From Kiritimatiellia bacterium (GTDB taxonomy: Bacteria > Verrucomicrobiota > Kiritimatiellia > WLWN01): a stretch of 64,000 bases of DNA. The position numbers and the translations under genes are program-made. Every line of letters starts with the position of its first letter. The first letter of the stretch is position 1. The notes beneath the pieces are model-generated. The model saw only the letters and a program-made list of their open reading frames with translations. It was not told the origin of the DNA and searched no databases. This document shows, one piece after another, positions 55,395 through 64,000 of this stretch. The stretch is from NCBI GenBank assembly GCA_012103575.1, contig WLWN01000001.1, positions 2,608,538 to 2,672,537 of the forward strand, written 5' to 3'.

Positions 55395-57281
55395 ATGTGT
55401 GGGATTGTAGGGTTTACAACGTATAAAAAATCGGTGGCTGATTCAGAAAGCAGAGTCAGAACCATGTCCTTTCCCTTGGCGCATCGCGGTCCGGACGGGG
55501 AAGGGTATTATGTAGATGAAGAGATGGCTCTAGGCCACCGTCGGTTAAGTATCATTGATGTTGAAGGGGGCTCCCAACCTATGAGTTCTCAGGGGGGGCG
55601 TTACCAAATTGTCTATAACGGAGAGATTTACAATTATATAGAACTGAGGAAAAAGCTTGAGGTTAAAGGGCTTGTTTTTAGAACACAATCCGATACGGAA
55701 GTTTTATTGCAGCATTTTATACTGTCCGGAGCTGATTCTTTATTAGCGTTGAACGGGATGTTTGCTTTTGCGATTTGGGATCGCCAAGAAAAAAAGCTTT
55801 TTTTAGCGCGAGACCGAATCGGGATCAAACCGTTATACTATACCCTTCATGAGGGCGAGTTGATTTTTGCTTCTGAATTAAAATCATTGTTACTTTTCCC
55901 TGGGGTGCATCGTGAACTTAGCCTTTTATCGCTCAGTAGATTTCTTTCTTTAAGCTATATTCCTGCACCCCATACTATTTTTGATCATATTCATAAATTA
56001 GAACCGGGGGCCTATCTTGAATTTGACGGTGATACACTTCAAAAGAATACTTATTGGGATATTCCTCTTGCAGACAAGCCGGTTACCGGGCAGACCCTTG
56101 ATGAGTGTGCCGAACAGGTGCGTAGTCTGTTGAGTGATGCGGTGTGTAAGCGACTAAGAAGTGATGTGCCGGTAGGCGTGTTCCTGAGTGGTGGCATAGA
56201 CTCTAGTACGATGGTGGCTCTTGCTGCGCAAAAGGTGTCTTCACCCCTTCACACTTTTTCAGTCGGGTTTGAAGAATCAAGCTATGATGAATCTTCTTAT
56301 GCCCGGGAGGTGGCGAAGCTCTATCAGACAGAACATCATCATGAAATTTTGTCATCGAACCGTGCGCTTGATCTTTTGCCTGAGGTGATGAAAGGATTAG
56401 ATGAACCTTTTGCGGATGCTTCTATTTTGCCAACGTATCTTCTTTCTCGTTTTACGTCTAATCACGTAAAAGTGTGTTTAGGGGGGGATGGGAGCGATGA
56501 GCTTTTTGCGGGGTACCCCTCTTTTCAAGCGCATAAACTGATGGAAAAACTTTCTTTTTTGCCGACTACATGGAGAAACCAGTTAAATCGTCTGGTGCGT
56601 CGGTTACCTGTATCTCATCAGTATGCAAGTGTAGAGTTCCTTTTACAACAGTTTATAAAAGGGTCTGGAATCTCACCTGAGATTCGTTTTTTTATGTGGA
56701 TGGGCGTTTTTAGTAATGAACAAAAAAATCATCTATTGACGGAACCTGTACGTGAGCAGATTTTAAGAGAGAATCCGTTTGGAGATATTATTGATTATGT
56801 GCGACAGAGCCGTTTGATTAGTGATTTTGAAAGGATTCTCTACCTATGCATGAAGATGTATTTGCAGGATGGTATTCTTGTCAAAGTAGATCGAGCCAGC
56901 ATGGCAAATTCCCTTGAAGTTCGAGTTCCCTTTTTGGATCACACCCTGGTCGAATTTGTGTCGGGCATTCATACCGGCTATAAGTTAAAAGGCCTTACGA
57001 CAAAATATATCTTGAAATATGCGGTCAGAGATTTATTGCCTCGACGTATTATTAAAAGACGAAAAGCAGGATTTATGATTCCTTTGGCAAAATGGATAGA
57101 ACACGATTTGCGTGGATTCATTGAGGAGCATTGTTCCATGTCTGCCCTTGAGGAAGATGGTTTATTTAATCCTGTCTATGTGCGGACACTTCTTGACGAA
57201 CATTTTCAGCATAAACGTGATCATCGAAAATTAATATGGACAATCCTTTGCTTTCAAATATGGCGGCATCATTATCGGTAG
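55395..57281 (+). CDS. asnB: Asparagine synthase (glutamine-hydrolysing), AsnB type
   Basis: 628 residues from the ATG at 55395. The start is fixed because the next residue is the catalytic Cys (MCGIVGF). The glutaminase half has LAHRGPDGEGYY, LGHRRLSIID and VYNGEIYNY. The synthetase half has the PP-loop LSGGIDSSTMVAL, then LGGDGSDELFAGYP and the end RRKAGFMIPLAKWI. In polysaccharide clusters such enzymes may amidate a sugar acid or other envelope substrate instead of making free asparagine. Confidence 0.9.
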   Translation: MCGIVGFTTYKKSVADSESRVRTMSFPLAHRGPDGEGYYVDEEMALGHRRLSIIDVEGGSQPMSSQGGRYQIVYNGEIYNYIELRKKLEVKGLVFRTQSDTEVLLQHFILSGADSLLALNGMFAFAIWDRQEKKLFLARDRIGIKPLYYTLHEGELIFASELKSLLLFPGVHRELSLLSLSRFLSLSYIPAPHTIFDHIHKLEPGAYLEFDGDTLQKNTYWDIPLADKPVTGQTLDECAEQVRSLLSDAVCKRLRSDVPVGVFLSGGIDSSTMVALAAQKVSSPLHTFSVGFEESSYDESSYAREVAKLYQTEHHHEILSSNRALDLLPEVMKGLDEPFADASILPTYLLSRFTSNHVKVCLGGDGSDELFAGYPSFQAHKLMEKLSFLPTTWRNQLNRLVRRLPVSHQYASVEFLLQQFIKGSGISPEIRFFMWMGVFSNEQKNHLLTEPVREQILRENPFGDIIDYVRQSRLISDFERILYLCMKMYLQDGILVKVDRASMANSLEVRVPFLDHTLVEFVSGIHTGYKLKGLTTKYILKYAVRDLLPRRIIKRRKAGFMIPLAKWIEHDLRGFIEEHCSMSALEEDGLFNPVYVRTLLDEHFQHKRDHRKLIWTILCFQIWRHHYR

Positions 57282-57495
57282 ATGTTTACGTTTCGTGAAA
57301 AATTCCTTTAAACTATCTGTTGAAGAGGGAGGGAGTTTGGGGTTTATACTGCGCATGGTTTGTTGTACGGCAAGATGTTCCTCTTAACTTTGTTCTTTTT
57401 ACTTGTCGAAATTAATTTATGATTCAAGACGTATTGCTTATGGAAGCGGAGAAAGGGTTGTTCAAAGGCCGCGAAACAATGAAGGTGTTGAGACG

Positions 57496-58089
57496 ATGAA
57501 AGAAGAGAGGAGAAAACTCAATATTGGGTGCGGTATTTTTAGAAAAAAAGGGTTCATCAACGTAGATGGTGTGGCTTCTATGAAGCCCGATGTACTCCAT
57601 GATCTGAATTCGTATCCTTATCCATTTGAGGAGAACTCTTTTGATCTGACTGAAGCGGATCATGTCATCGAACATCTAAAAGATCCCTTTCAAGTTATGC
57701 GCGAGTTGCACCGCATATTAAACCCCAATGGTTTATTGGTAGTACGCGTTCCTCATTTTAGTCGAGGATTTACACATGCTGATCACAGGCGTGGTTTTGA
57801 TGTATCTTTCCCCTATTATTTTCAGCCAAAATTTACAGCGGGATATACAGGTGTACATTTCATGTTAAAACAAATGAAACTTCGTTGGTTCGCCCAGCCG
57901 TATTTAAAGAAAAAAATAATGCCATTACCCATATTCTACATCATGCAATTGTGGGGATGGGTTATAGATACTTTGGCAAATATTTCGCCCTTTATATGTT
58001 CAAGAATATGGTGTTATTGGGTTGGTGGATTTGAGGAAATTCTGTTCCACTTTGTTCCTGTTAAGGGAGAGTCTAAAGTCATGCCGTGA
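57496..58089 (+). CDS. SAM-dependent methyltransferase (type 11)
   Basis: About 197 residues from the ATG at 57496 (MKEERRKLNIGCG). A longer frame from a TTG at 57403 is less likely. Motif I is LNIGCGIFRKKGFINVDG and the acidic loop is ADHVIEHLKDPFQVMRELHRILNPNGLLVVRVPHF. The C-terminal part is aromatic and hydrophobic, suggesting membrane contact. The final residues GESKV resemble the short-repeat tail of mlaF. The substrate is unknown. Confidence 0.78.
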   Translation: MKEERRKLNIGCGIFRKKGFINVDGVASMKPDVLHDLNSYPYPFEENSFDLTEADHVIEHLKDPFQVMRELHRILNPNGLLVVRVPHFSRGFTHADHRRGFDVSFPYYFQPKFTAGYTGVHFMLKQMKLRWFAQPYLKKKIMPLPIFYIMQLWGWVIDTLANISPFICSRIWCYWVGGFEEILFHFVPVKGESKVMP

Positions 58090-58117
58090 TACCATGGCTA
58101 TTTTGATAGGTCTTGAT

Positions 58118-60138
58118 ATGAAAAATGTCTCGTTTAGTTTAACGTCTGGTTTTTGGTTTTTTTTTGCCTTGCTTTGCTGATACGTATTATTGCCCTGAGT
58201 CGAGCTGATTTGTGGATTGATGAGATTTTATTTGTAAACTTGTCGAAACCTCCCCTAACCCCTCTTGGGATTGTTTCTTTATACTATAAGCAATTTGTGG
58301 TGATTCATCACTTTCCGTTTCCTTCTGTTGTTCAAAACATTTTTCTCTGGATGATGAACCCTTTTGTTGAAGATCTTGATCATGCTGAAGGTCTTCAACG
58401 TTTACCTGCTGTTGTGTGGGGTAGTTTAACTGTTCCTGTTTTATATTTACTAGCACGACAACTGGTTCGTACTCACATAGCCATCATGGCGGCCTTGATG
58501 ATGAGCCTCTTTATTTTCCCTGTTTATTACTCTCGAGAAGCTTATTACTATGCCCCCTTGATGTTTTTTGCGGTCAGCAGCTTTTATTTCATCACTCACA
58601 TTTTAACGCATAAAAGAGTGAAGAAACGTTTCTATATCCTGCTTTTTGCAAGCTTCCTGTTAAGCACTTATTCTCACATGGGCGGGGTATTCGTCCCGCT
58701 TATTTTCTGTTTGTTTTGTTCATGTTTGTTGTTGGCAAATCGGTATCCACCTTTACATGCGAGACTGATCTCGCGAAAAGTCTATTTAAAGCTATGGGGT
58801 ATTAGCTTCGCTTCCATGCTCTCTGCTCTTCCCTTTTACCTTCAACTTTTCGGAGAGAGTGGTGTTAGTCAGCCCGCAACAAGGACTTCTATAGGGCTTT
58901 TGCTTTATGACTATTTCGGGAAACTTTTTCTAGGCGTCTCATGGCCAGCCGGTGTAATCCTTGTGTTGGTTCTATTTTCGGGTTTTTACGCTGCTATATG
59001 TTCTCGTGAACACAGGGTCATACGTAGAACCTTTTTATCGTTCTTTGCTGTGCTGTTTGTAGCGCTGTTTTGGACCTTGTCTATAACAAAATACAATGCC
59101 CGTTATCTTTGGGTCGTTACTCCCGTTTTTTACATCGTTTTTGCACTAGGAGTTGATCAATGGGGTCATTGGATTGCAATGATAATGCCTCGGCGCATTA
59201 AAATTCGAGATGAGCATATTGTGTATGTGATTTTTGGGATGATACTGAGCGTTCATCTTTTTTTATTTCTTCCTGTGTGTTATCAATTACCGGCCAAGTT
59301 GATCAATTATGGGGGGGTCGCTAAATGGTTGGTTGCAAACACAAAACCTGGGACTCCTTATCTTCTTGATGAGTGTCATGAATTTCGTTTTATGCCTGGG
59401 TATTTTCAAACACCTGGGCGCATACCCGCCTGTTCATTTTCGACCAAGCCGGGTTTAGAAGGCGAACAAGAGTATCGTAAAAACTTTAAAACATTTGTTA
59501 CCCGTTTCCCGGAAGCTTATTGGGTAGAATCCTGGTATCACTTGCAGGGATCAAAAGAGGTGTATGGTGAATGGAACTGGCCCTACAAACACTTTCGAAG
59601 AAGATTTGATGTTCTAAATACCCCTATAAAGAAATTATCTGACAGAGGTTTATCTCCCCAGGATCGATATTATATAGATCTGATTGATGAGCGGAATTAT
59701 CGAACTCCGATCCGTTATAATACGGCTGAAGATATTGAGAAAATAGCACGTGAAGAGGGAGAGCCTGTTCTCTTAACATATGAAGGGTGGCAATGTGCTC
59801 AAGTCCAACAAGGTGTTTACGTCCGAGTGAGTACTCGTAACTTTTTGCCTATTCATGTAAAAACACTAGGCGAAGAACCTGTGAAAGGGAACTTTGTTTT
59901 GGTCGGGTTCATTATAGCTGAGTCTGGTGAATACGAGGTCCACTCTTTCTGGAATAAGCAGGGACTGGGTTCCTCTAAAAGATCAGCTGGCTCATTTTGG
60001 ACCTTAGAAACACCTGAATTATTGATAAATCCTGGCGAGAATAAGTTTATGTGGGGTGTCAGTGGAGGGGTTAAAAAAATTAATGCAATTGCTTTATACT
60101 CCACGACGTTTGTTCCTTCTCAGGAGGAGGGAAGATGA
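58118..60138 (+). CDS. GT-C membrane glycosyltransferase with T9 tract near its start
   Basis: About 660 residues with around ten membrane spans, then a soluble domain from about residue 400. The early motif RADLWIDEILF has the acidic pair of GT-C enzymes of the ArnT/PMT type, which move sugars from polyprenyl phosphate to an outer acceptor. The in-frame start is unclear: the main frame opens only at a TTG (58153), while an ATG at 58118 (MKNVSFSLTSGFWFFF) lies in another frame. A T9 run at 58157-58165 lies between; T10 would join the ATG to the main frame. The end overlaps the flippase start (ATGA). Confidence 0.75.
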
Positions 60139-61394
60139 AATGGGAGGATAAAGGTAAGCTCTTCAGGCATAGCGTGTTTATGTTTTGCGCAGCCTCGGTC
60201 GGGCATATTTGCAATCTTTTATTTCAGCTCATTGTGGGGCGTACTCTTTCTAAAGAAGAGTTTAGCATATTTGCTTCGCTCATTGCGCTTTTAAATATAG
60301 TAGGCAAGCCGCTTGGAGCCATTGGTTTGTCGATCGCACACTATGTGGCATGCATGGTCCAAATAGGTTGTCAGGCGAATGCGAGGTGTTTAGTGGTTCG
60401 ATGGCTTGTGCGTATGACGGGGGTCGGTTTGCTTTTGTTAGTGTTTGGAATTTTGTTTGCCGAACCCATTTCAGCGGCTTTACATTTAAAAAGGGCCACG
60501 CCTGTTATTATCATTAGCATTGTTTCGTTAGGTCTTTTTTGCTCTCCGGTCATTTCTGGGACTCTACAGGGATTGCAGCAGTTTAGATGGATGATGGTTA
60601 CCTCTCAGTTAGGTTCTATCATACGTGTAATAGCTACATTGTTTTTTGTGGTTTGTATGGCCCCTGCGGCAGGGTGGGCTATCTTAGGTCATGGGGTGGG
60701 CATCTATGTTAGCTTTTTATTAGGGCTTTTTGTGATCTATGCTGTGATGAAAAGAGGTGAAGATCCTTCCAGTCAACCGCCCAGTATGGGTATGTATATC
60801 ATACAGGCATTTGGGATTTTGTGGGCCTATGCCACACTCATGACCTCGGATGTTGTCTTGGTGCAGCATTATCTTCCTGAGGAGTCTGGATCTTTTGCTT
60901 ATGCGGCTCAGATTGCGAGAATTGTTGTCTTCCTTCCCTCAGCCGTGGCTACTGCGATGTTTCCAAAAGTGGCTGCTTCAGGTGAGACTACAAATGACCA
61001 TTACTCTCTTCTTATACGTTCAGTTATGTATACCTTATATGGTGTCGTCCCTTTTGTTTTGGTCTGTAATCTTTTCCCTGGTATCCCGCTATGGATCTTT
61101 TTTAAAGTATCTGAGCCGGATATCCATGTGCTGAATTTGATTCGAGTGATGACGTGGGCTATGGTCCCTGTTGCATTAATTAATGTAATTATTCATTTTC
61201 AGCTCGCTCAAAAACGCTTTGTGATCGTTTCTCCGGTCATTTTTTGTGCATTAGGTTACCTCGGGTGTGTTTGGTTGTGGCATGGGAGTGTTTGGCATGT
61301 TGCCGTGAGCTGTGCTGTATTCGGTTGTCTCTGTCTACTTATATCGGTATGGTTCACATTCCGTTTGAAAAGGGCGTCTGTGTCAACTCATTGA
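60135..61394 (+). CDS. Wzx-like oligosaccharide flippase
   Basis: 419 residues with about 12 membrane spans and a polysaccharide-transporter N-terminus (NLLFQLIVGRTLSKEEFSIFASLIALLNI). MATE-like Wzx proteins flip lipid-linked sugar units across the inner membrane. It is coupled by an ATGA overlap to the GT-C gene and precedes the YfhO-like gene by 25 bases. Confidence 0.8.
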   Translation: MKWEDKGKLFRHSVFMFCAASVGHICNLLFQLIVGRTLSKEEFSIFASLIALLNIVGKPLGAIGLSIAHYVACMVQIGCQANARCLVVRWLVRMTGVGLLLLVFGILFAEPISAALHLKRATPVIIISIVSLGLFCSPVISGTLQGLQQFRWMMVTSQLGSIIRVIATLFFVVCMAPAAGWAILGHGVGIYVSFLLGLFVIYAVMKRGEDPSSQPPSMGMYIIQAFGILWAYATLMTSDVVLVQHYLPEESGSFAYAAQIARIVVFLPSAVATAMFPKVAASGETTNDHYSLLIRSVMYTLYGVVPFVLVCNLFPGIPLWIFFKVSEPDIHVLNLIRVMTWAMVPVALINVIIHFQLAQKRFVIVSPVIFCALGYLGCVWLWHGSVWHVAVSCAVFGCLCLLISVWFTFRLKRASVSTH

Positions 61395-61419
61395 AACTTT
61401 ATATTATATAGAGACTTTT

Positions 61420-63909
61420 ATGAAGAATGAAAAATTGCCTCCAGGTTCAGTTACGAAAAAACACGTTGCACAGTTGGTTTTTGGGCTGACTCTTTTATCT
61501 CTGTTGATCTTCCGGAAGATACTTCCTTTAGACGAGGTCCTGTTTACAACGGATGACAACATAGGTGCCTTGGCTTTTCGAAAATTTTCCTTTCCCTATT
61601 CCTTTTGGAATTCGTGGATGGATATCCCCCTGCTGGGGTCTTCTGGGATACGTACTATAAATTGGACCAACTTATTAGTATGGCTGTTGCCTTTAGATTT
61701 TTTTGTCGATTGGATCCATGCTATTGATCTTTCACTGGGTTCGTTATTTTTTGCTCTGTTTTTAAGAATGAGAGGCTTGAGTTGGGCTTCGGCGATTCTG
61801 GGTTGCCTAACCTGTTTTTGGTTGGGAACAACGTTTACATTAACGTATGCAGGTCATATCGGGAAATTTGGTGTTGTCCTTTTTTCGGGGATGTATTTGT
61901 GGTTTATTGAAAAAGCAATTCAGCCCCGTTCTGTTTCTTTTTCTGTCTTAGCAGGTGGAGCCCTTGGAGCTATGTTTCTTGAACAACAAGATGTGGGGCT
62001 CTTTTTTGCTATGCCTCTTGGTTTATACGCTGTATATGGAATGGTGCGTGATTATGGGTGGAGACCCCTATATGCTGGTCAGGCCATCTTTCCGATTGTA
62101 CTTATCGCTGCACTGATTGCTTTTCATTCTTTGTGGAGTGGATATAACCATCAAGTAAAAGGCATTACTTCTGTAGATTCAAGTGATCCAGAAGCTAAGT
62201 GGAATTTTGTAACACAATGGAGCTTACCTCCTGAAGATTTAATTGATTTTATAGCTCCAGGATATATGGGGTGGAGGAGTCACGAGTTAACGGGACCCTA
62301 TTGGGGGCGCATGGGCCGTTCGGCGGGTTGGGAGGAGTCTGGCCAGGGATTTCGAAACTTTCAACTTGACACTCACTACCTAGGGGTCATACCCATACTC
62401 TTCGCATTATGGGCATGCTGGGGAGGATGGCGGTATCGAAAACGGTTAACCCATGTCCGTAAGGATCTTGTCTTTTGGAGTGCTGTTGCTTTACTTACCC
62501 TTCTATTATCTTTTGGTAAATATTGTTTTCTATACAAAATTTTCTACATGTTGCCTGTGGTTTCTTCGATCCGTGCTCCTGTTAAATTTCTACAAGTATT
62601 TCAGTTGGCCTTAGGGGTTCTCAGCGCATATGGGTTGGAAATGGTTTCTGGCCAAATAAGAGAAAGAATAGGGTCTTTCTCTAAAGAACGGTTTTTCTTT
62701 TGGAGTATGGCAGGATGCACACTTTTATTGATCTGTACCTATTTTTGGACCCGTTCTTTCTCCTCAGAAATCATTACAAATTTATCTTCTGATGGATGGG
62801 TCAGTGAAGCGGGTGTCATTGTGAAGAATCGTATTCAAGCATTAGCTCATGCTGTCATAATGGCTGTGGGAATACTTGCTGGTCTATGGTTTTTCTTCTT
62901 TAGTCATTTAGGAACGAAGGCGTCTTATAGACAAAAAGTGGCGTGGGTTCTTGTCTCTGTTGTTATTTTAGATCTTTTCCTATTGTCGAAACACTATGTC
63001 AAGTCAGTGAATACCCGTATGTTTCAGGAAAATGGTGTTGTTAGGACGCTTCAATCTGATCCTAAATCATTTCAGCGAGTCGCCATGACGACTCAGGCTG
63101 GGTTCTATAATCATTGGTTAACGTATCTTTTTCCCTACCACAACATTAAAACCTTTAATTTTGCACAGATGCCGCGGATGCCTGTAGACTATAAAAAATT
63201 TTTGACGGCCATGAATTCGAACGCCCTTCGAATGTGGCAATTATGTTCTGTAGAATATATCATGGGGCCCTCTCAGTTATGGCAACAGGTTCAACGTAAC
63301 CCTGGCTGGAAGGAACTATTTGAGTTGGCCTATGTGTATAATGTTTACTCAGACGGTAAAGGCGGGATTGAAGTTGTTGGAGCAACCGAAAAACAGCCTG
63401 GGCAACATTGCATCGTGAGGCAAAAGAAAGCATTACCTCGCTTTTCGTTAATAGGGACATGGGATGTTTTATCCGATGAAGATGTGTTAAAACAGCTTCC
63501 TGCAAATGAACGTAACATCCATGAAAAAGTAAGTATGGCTCCTGAAGCTGCGGATCTGCTGCCCCCTTCACCTGAAACATCTGCAGAAGGCCATATATCT
63601 ATCGAAGAATATCGGCCTGGGACTGTTACGTTGAATATTTCTGCAAAACAGCCTGTTATATTAAAGATGGCGGACAGGTATACTCCAGGATGGAAAGCTT
63701 TCCTTGATGGAAGACAGGTCCCGGTGCTACGGTGTGATTATATTTTCTCAGGAGTGTTGATAGGGCCTGGGATACATGAACTTGTGTTAAAGCATGAGAC
63801 TTCTCGCTTCCCTTTGTTGATTCAGTCTTTGGGTTTATTGTTATGTGCTATTGTTGTGGGTGGACTAGTATACAAAAAAATAGCTAAAAAGGGTGAAGTC
63901 GTCCCTTGA
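61420..63909 (+). CDS. YfhO-like large membrane protein
   Basis: 829 residues. About a dozen membrane spans occupy the first ~520 residues, a soluble beta-rich domain follows, and a final span lies near the C-terminus (LLIQSLGLLLCAIVVGGLVY). Segments TTDDNIGALAFRKFSF, SIRAPVKFLQVFQLALGVLSAYG and ADRYTPGWKAFLDGRQVPVLRCDYIFSGVLI match the YfhO/GT-C group, which is implicated in glycosylating lipoteichoic acid or similar polymers. An N-terminal acidic pair (TTDD) fits GT-C catalysis. It is the last gene of the cluster in this window. Confidence 0.75.
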   Translation: MKNEKLPPGSVTKKHVAQLVFGLTLLSLLIFRKILPLDEVLFTTDDNIGALAFRKFSFPYSFWNSWMDIPLLGSSGIRTINWTNLLVWLLPLDFFVDWIHAIDLSLGSLFFALFLRMRGLSWASAILGCLTCFWLGTTFTLTYAGHIGKFGVVLFSGMYLWFIEKAIQPRSVSFSVLAGGALGAMFLEQQDVGLFFAMPLGLYAVYGMVRDYGWRPLYAGQAIFPIVLIAALIAFHSLWSGYNHQVKGITSVDSSDPEAKWNFVTQWSLPPEDLIDFIAPGYMGWRSHELTGPYWGRMGRSAGWEESGQGFRNFQLDTHYLGVIPILFALWACWGGWRYRKRLTHVRKDLVFWSAVALLTLLLSFGKYCFLYKIFYMLPVVSSIRAPVKFLQVFQLALGVLSAYGLEMVSGQIRERIGSFSKERFFFWSMAGCTLLLICTYFWTRSFSSEIITNLSSDGWVSEAGVIVKNRIQALAHAVIMAVGILAGLWFFFFSHLGTKASYRQKVAWVLVSVVILDLFLLSKHYVKSVNTRMFQENGVVRTLQSDPKSFQRVAMTTQAGFYNHWLTYLFPYHNIKTFNFAQMPRMPVDYKKFLTAMNSNALRMWQLCSVEYIMGPSQLWQQVQRNPGWKELFELAYVYNVYSDGKGGIEVVGATEKQPGQHCIVRQKKALPRFSLIGTWDVLSDEDVLKQLPANERNIHEKVSMAPEAADLLPPSPETSAEGHISIEEYRPGTVTLNISAKQPVILKMADRYTPGWKAFLDGRQVPVLRCDYIFSGVLIGPGIHELVLKHETSRFPLLIQSLGLLLCAIVVGGLVYKKIAKKGEVVP

Positions 63910-64000
63910 CAAACTACGGTGTTTTTTTGAGACGGTTAAGAATTGGGGACATATTTCCAATTAATCTTTCGCATCATTGGGGTCACCCATAAATTGGGGA
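63910..64000. other. Window end; start of a possible repeat
   Basis: No gene. After a T7 tract there is an imperfect palindrome built on AATTGGGGA and TCCAATT (about 63941-63962), and a second AATTGGGGA at the very end. This style of repeat often borders REP-associated transposase genes, but the window stops here. Confidence 0.25.

Noticed and set aside
58153..58155. TTG as the true start of the GT-C protein
   Set aside because: No ribosome-binding site fits it, and a better ATG lies just upstream in a frame one base away; treated as uncertain.
1..64000. CRISPR arrays, rRNA or tRNA genes
   Set aside because: No regularly spaced short repeats and no recognisable tRNA or rRNA signature were found by eye. 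All long repeats are IS or MITE copies.

Overview
The window looks like a chromosome segment of a diderm bacterium with a moderate GC content and many insertion sequences. The gene set (Mla lipid-transport operon, menaquinone genes menB/menH, RpoN, SMC, ParB, YfhO-like and GT-C membrane proteins, SxtJ-carbamoyltransferase-DUF5989 trio, repeat-rich secreted proteins) would fit a member of the PVC group (Verrucomicrobiota, Kiritimatiellota or Lentisphaerota). That placement is an inference from gene style, not a tree. No rRNA, tRNA or CRISPR array was seen.

Layout. 1-7.4 kb: mfd (runs off the left edge) and rpoN on the minus strand, facing walJ, a probable NYN protein, an MGMT-type protein and parB. 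7.6-8.6 kb: IS630-like copy 1. 9-13.7 kb: minus-strand operon of a secreted WP/FP-repeat protein, mlaE, mlaF, mlaD and a small membrane protein, hit twice by a 163-bp palindromic MITE. 13.8-19 kb: sxtJ, carbamoyltransferase, a 54-codon DUF5989 gene, a left-handed beta-helix protein and glmM. 19-22 kb: an IS1380-like and an IS30-like element. 22-27.3 kb: a xanthine-dehydrogenase-type locus, with two of three subunits broken, around an ECF sigma/anti-sigma pair and a YHS protein. 27.4-28 kb: a BrnTA-like toxin-antitoxin pair. 28-42.6 kb: IS-rich scrapyard holding three IS1380 copies, two shortened IS630 copies, half an IS30 element, two large secreted-protein pseudogenes and a truncated gene start, with sod and rpsB-tsf surviving between them. 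42.6-50.8 kb: a PLP enzyme, an unknown protein, menB, menH, smc and an M20 peptidase. 50.8-53 kb: IS1380 copy E and a decayed VapBC pair. 53-63.9 kb: a surface-polysaccharide cluster (two GT2 enzymes, two methyltransferases, AsnB, GT-C enzyme, flippase, YfhO-like protein).

How it works together. The core genes cover transcription-coupled repair, sigma-54 transcription, chromosome segregation (ParB, SMC), translation (S2, EF-Ts), wall precursor synthesis (GlmM), outer-membrane lipid transport (Mla) and menaquinone synthesis. Accessory DNA is dominated by a linked mobile system. Five nearly identical IS1380-like copies are all defective and share the same lesions. The MITE family carries nearly the same terminal repeat, so it is probably moved by the same transposase. 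Three IS630 copies form a series of internal deletions (1002, 854 and 612 bp). Several insertions sit in the last few codons of genes and replace the C-terminus with element-encoded residues. The most promising little-known items are the WP/FP-repeat protein tied to mlaEFD, the MITE/IS1380 network, and a T9 tract near the start of the GT-C gene.
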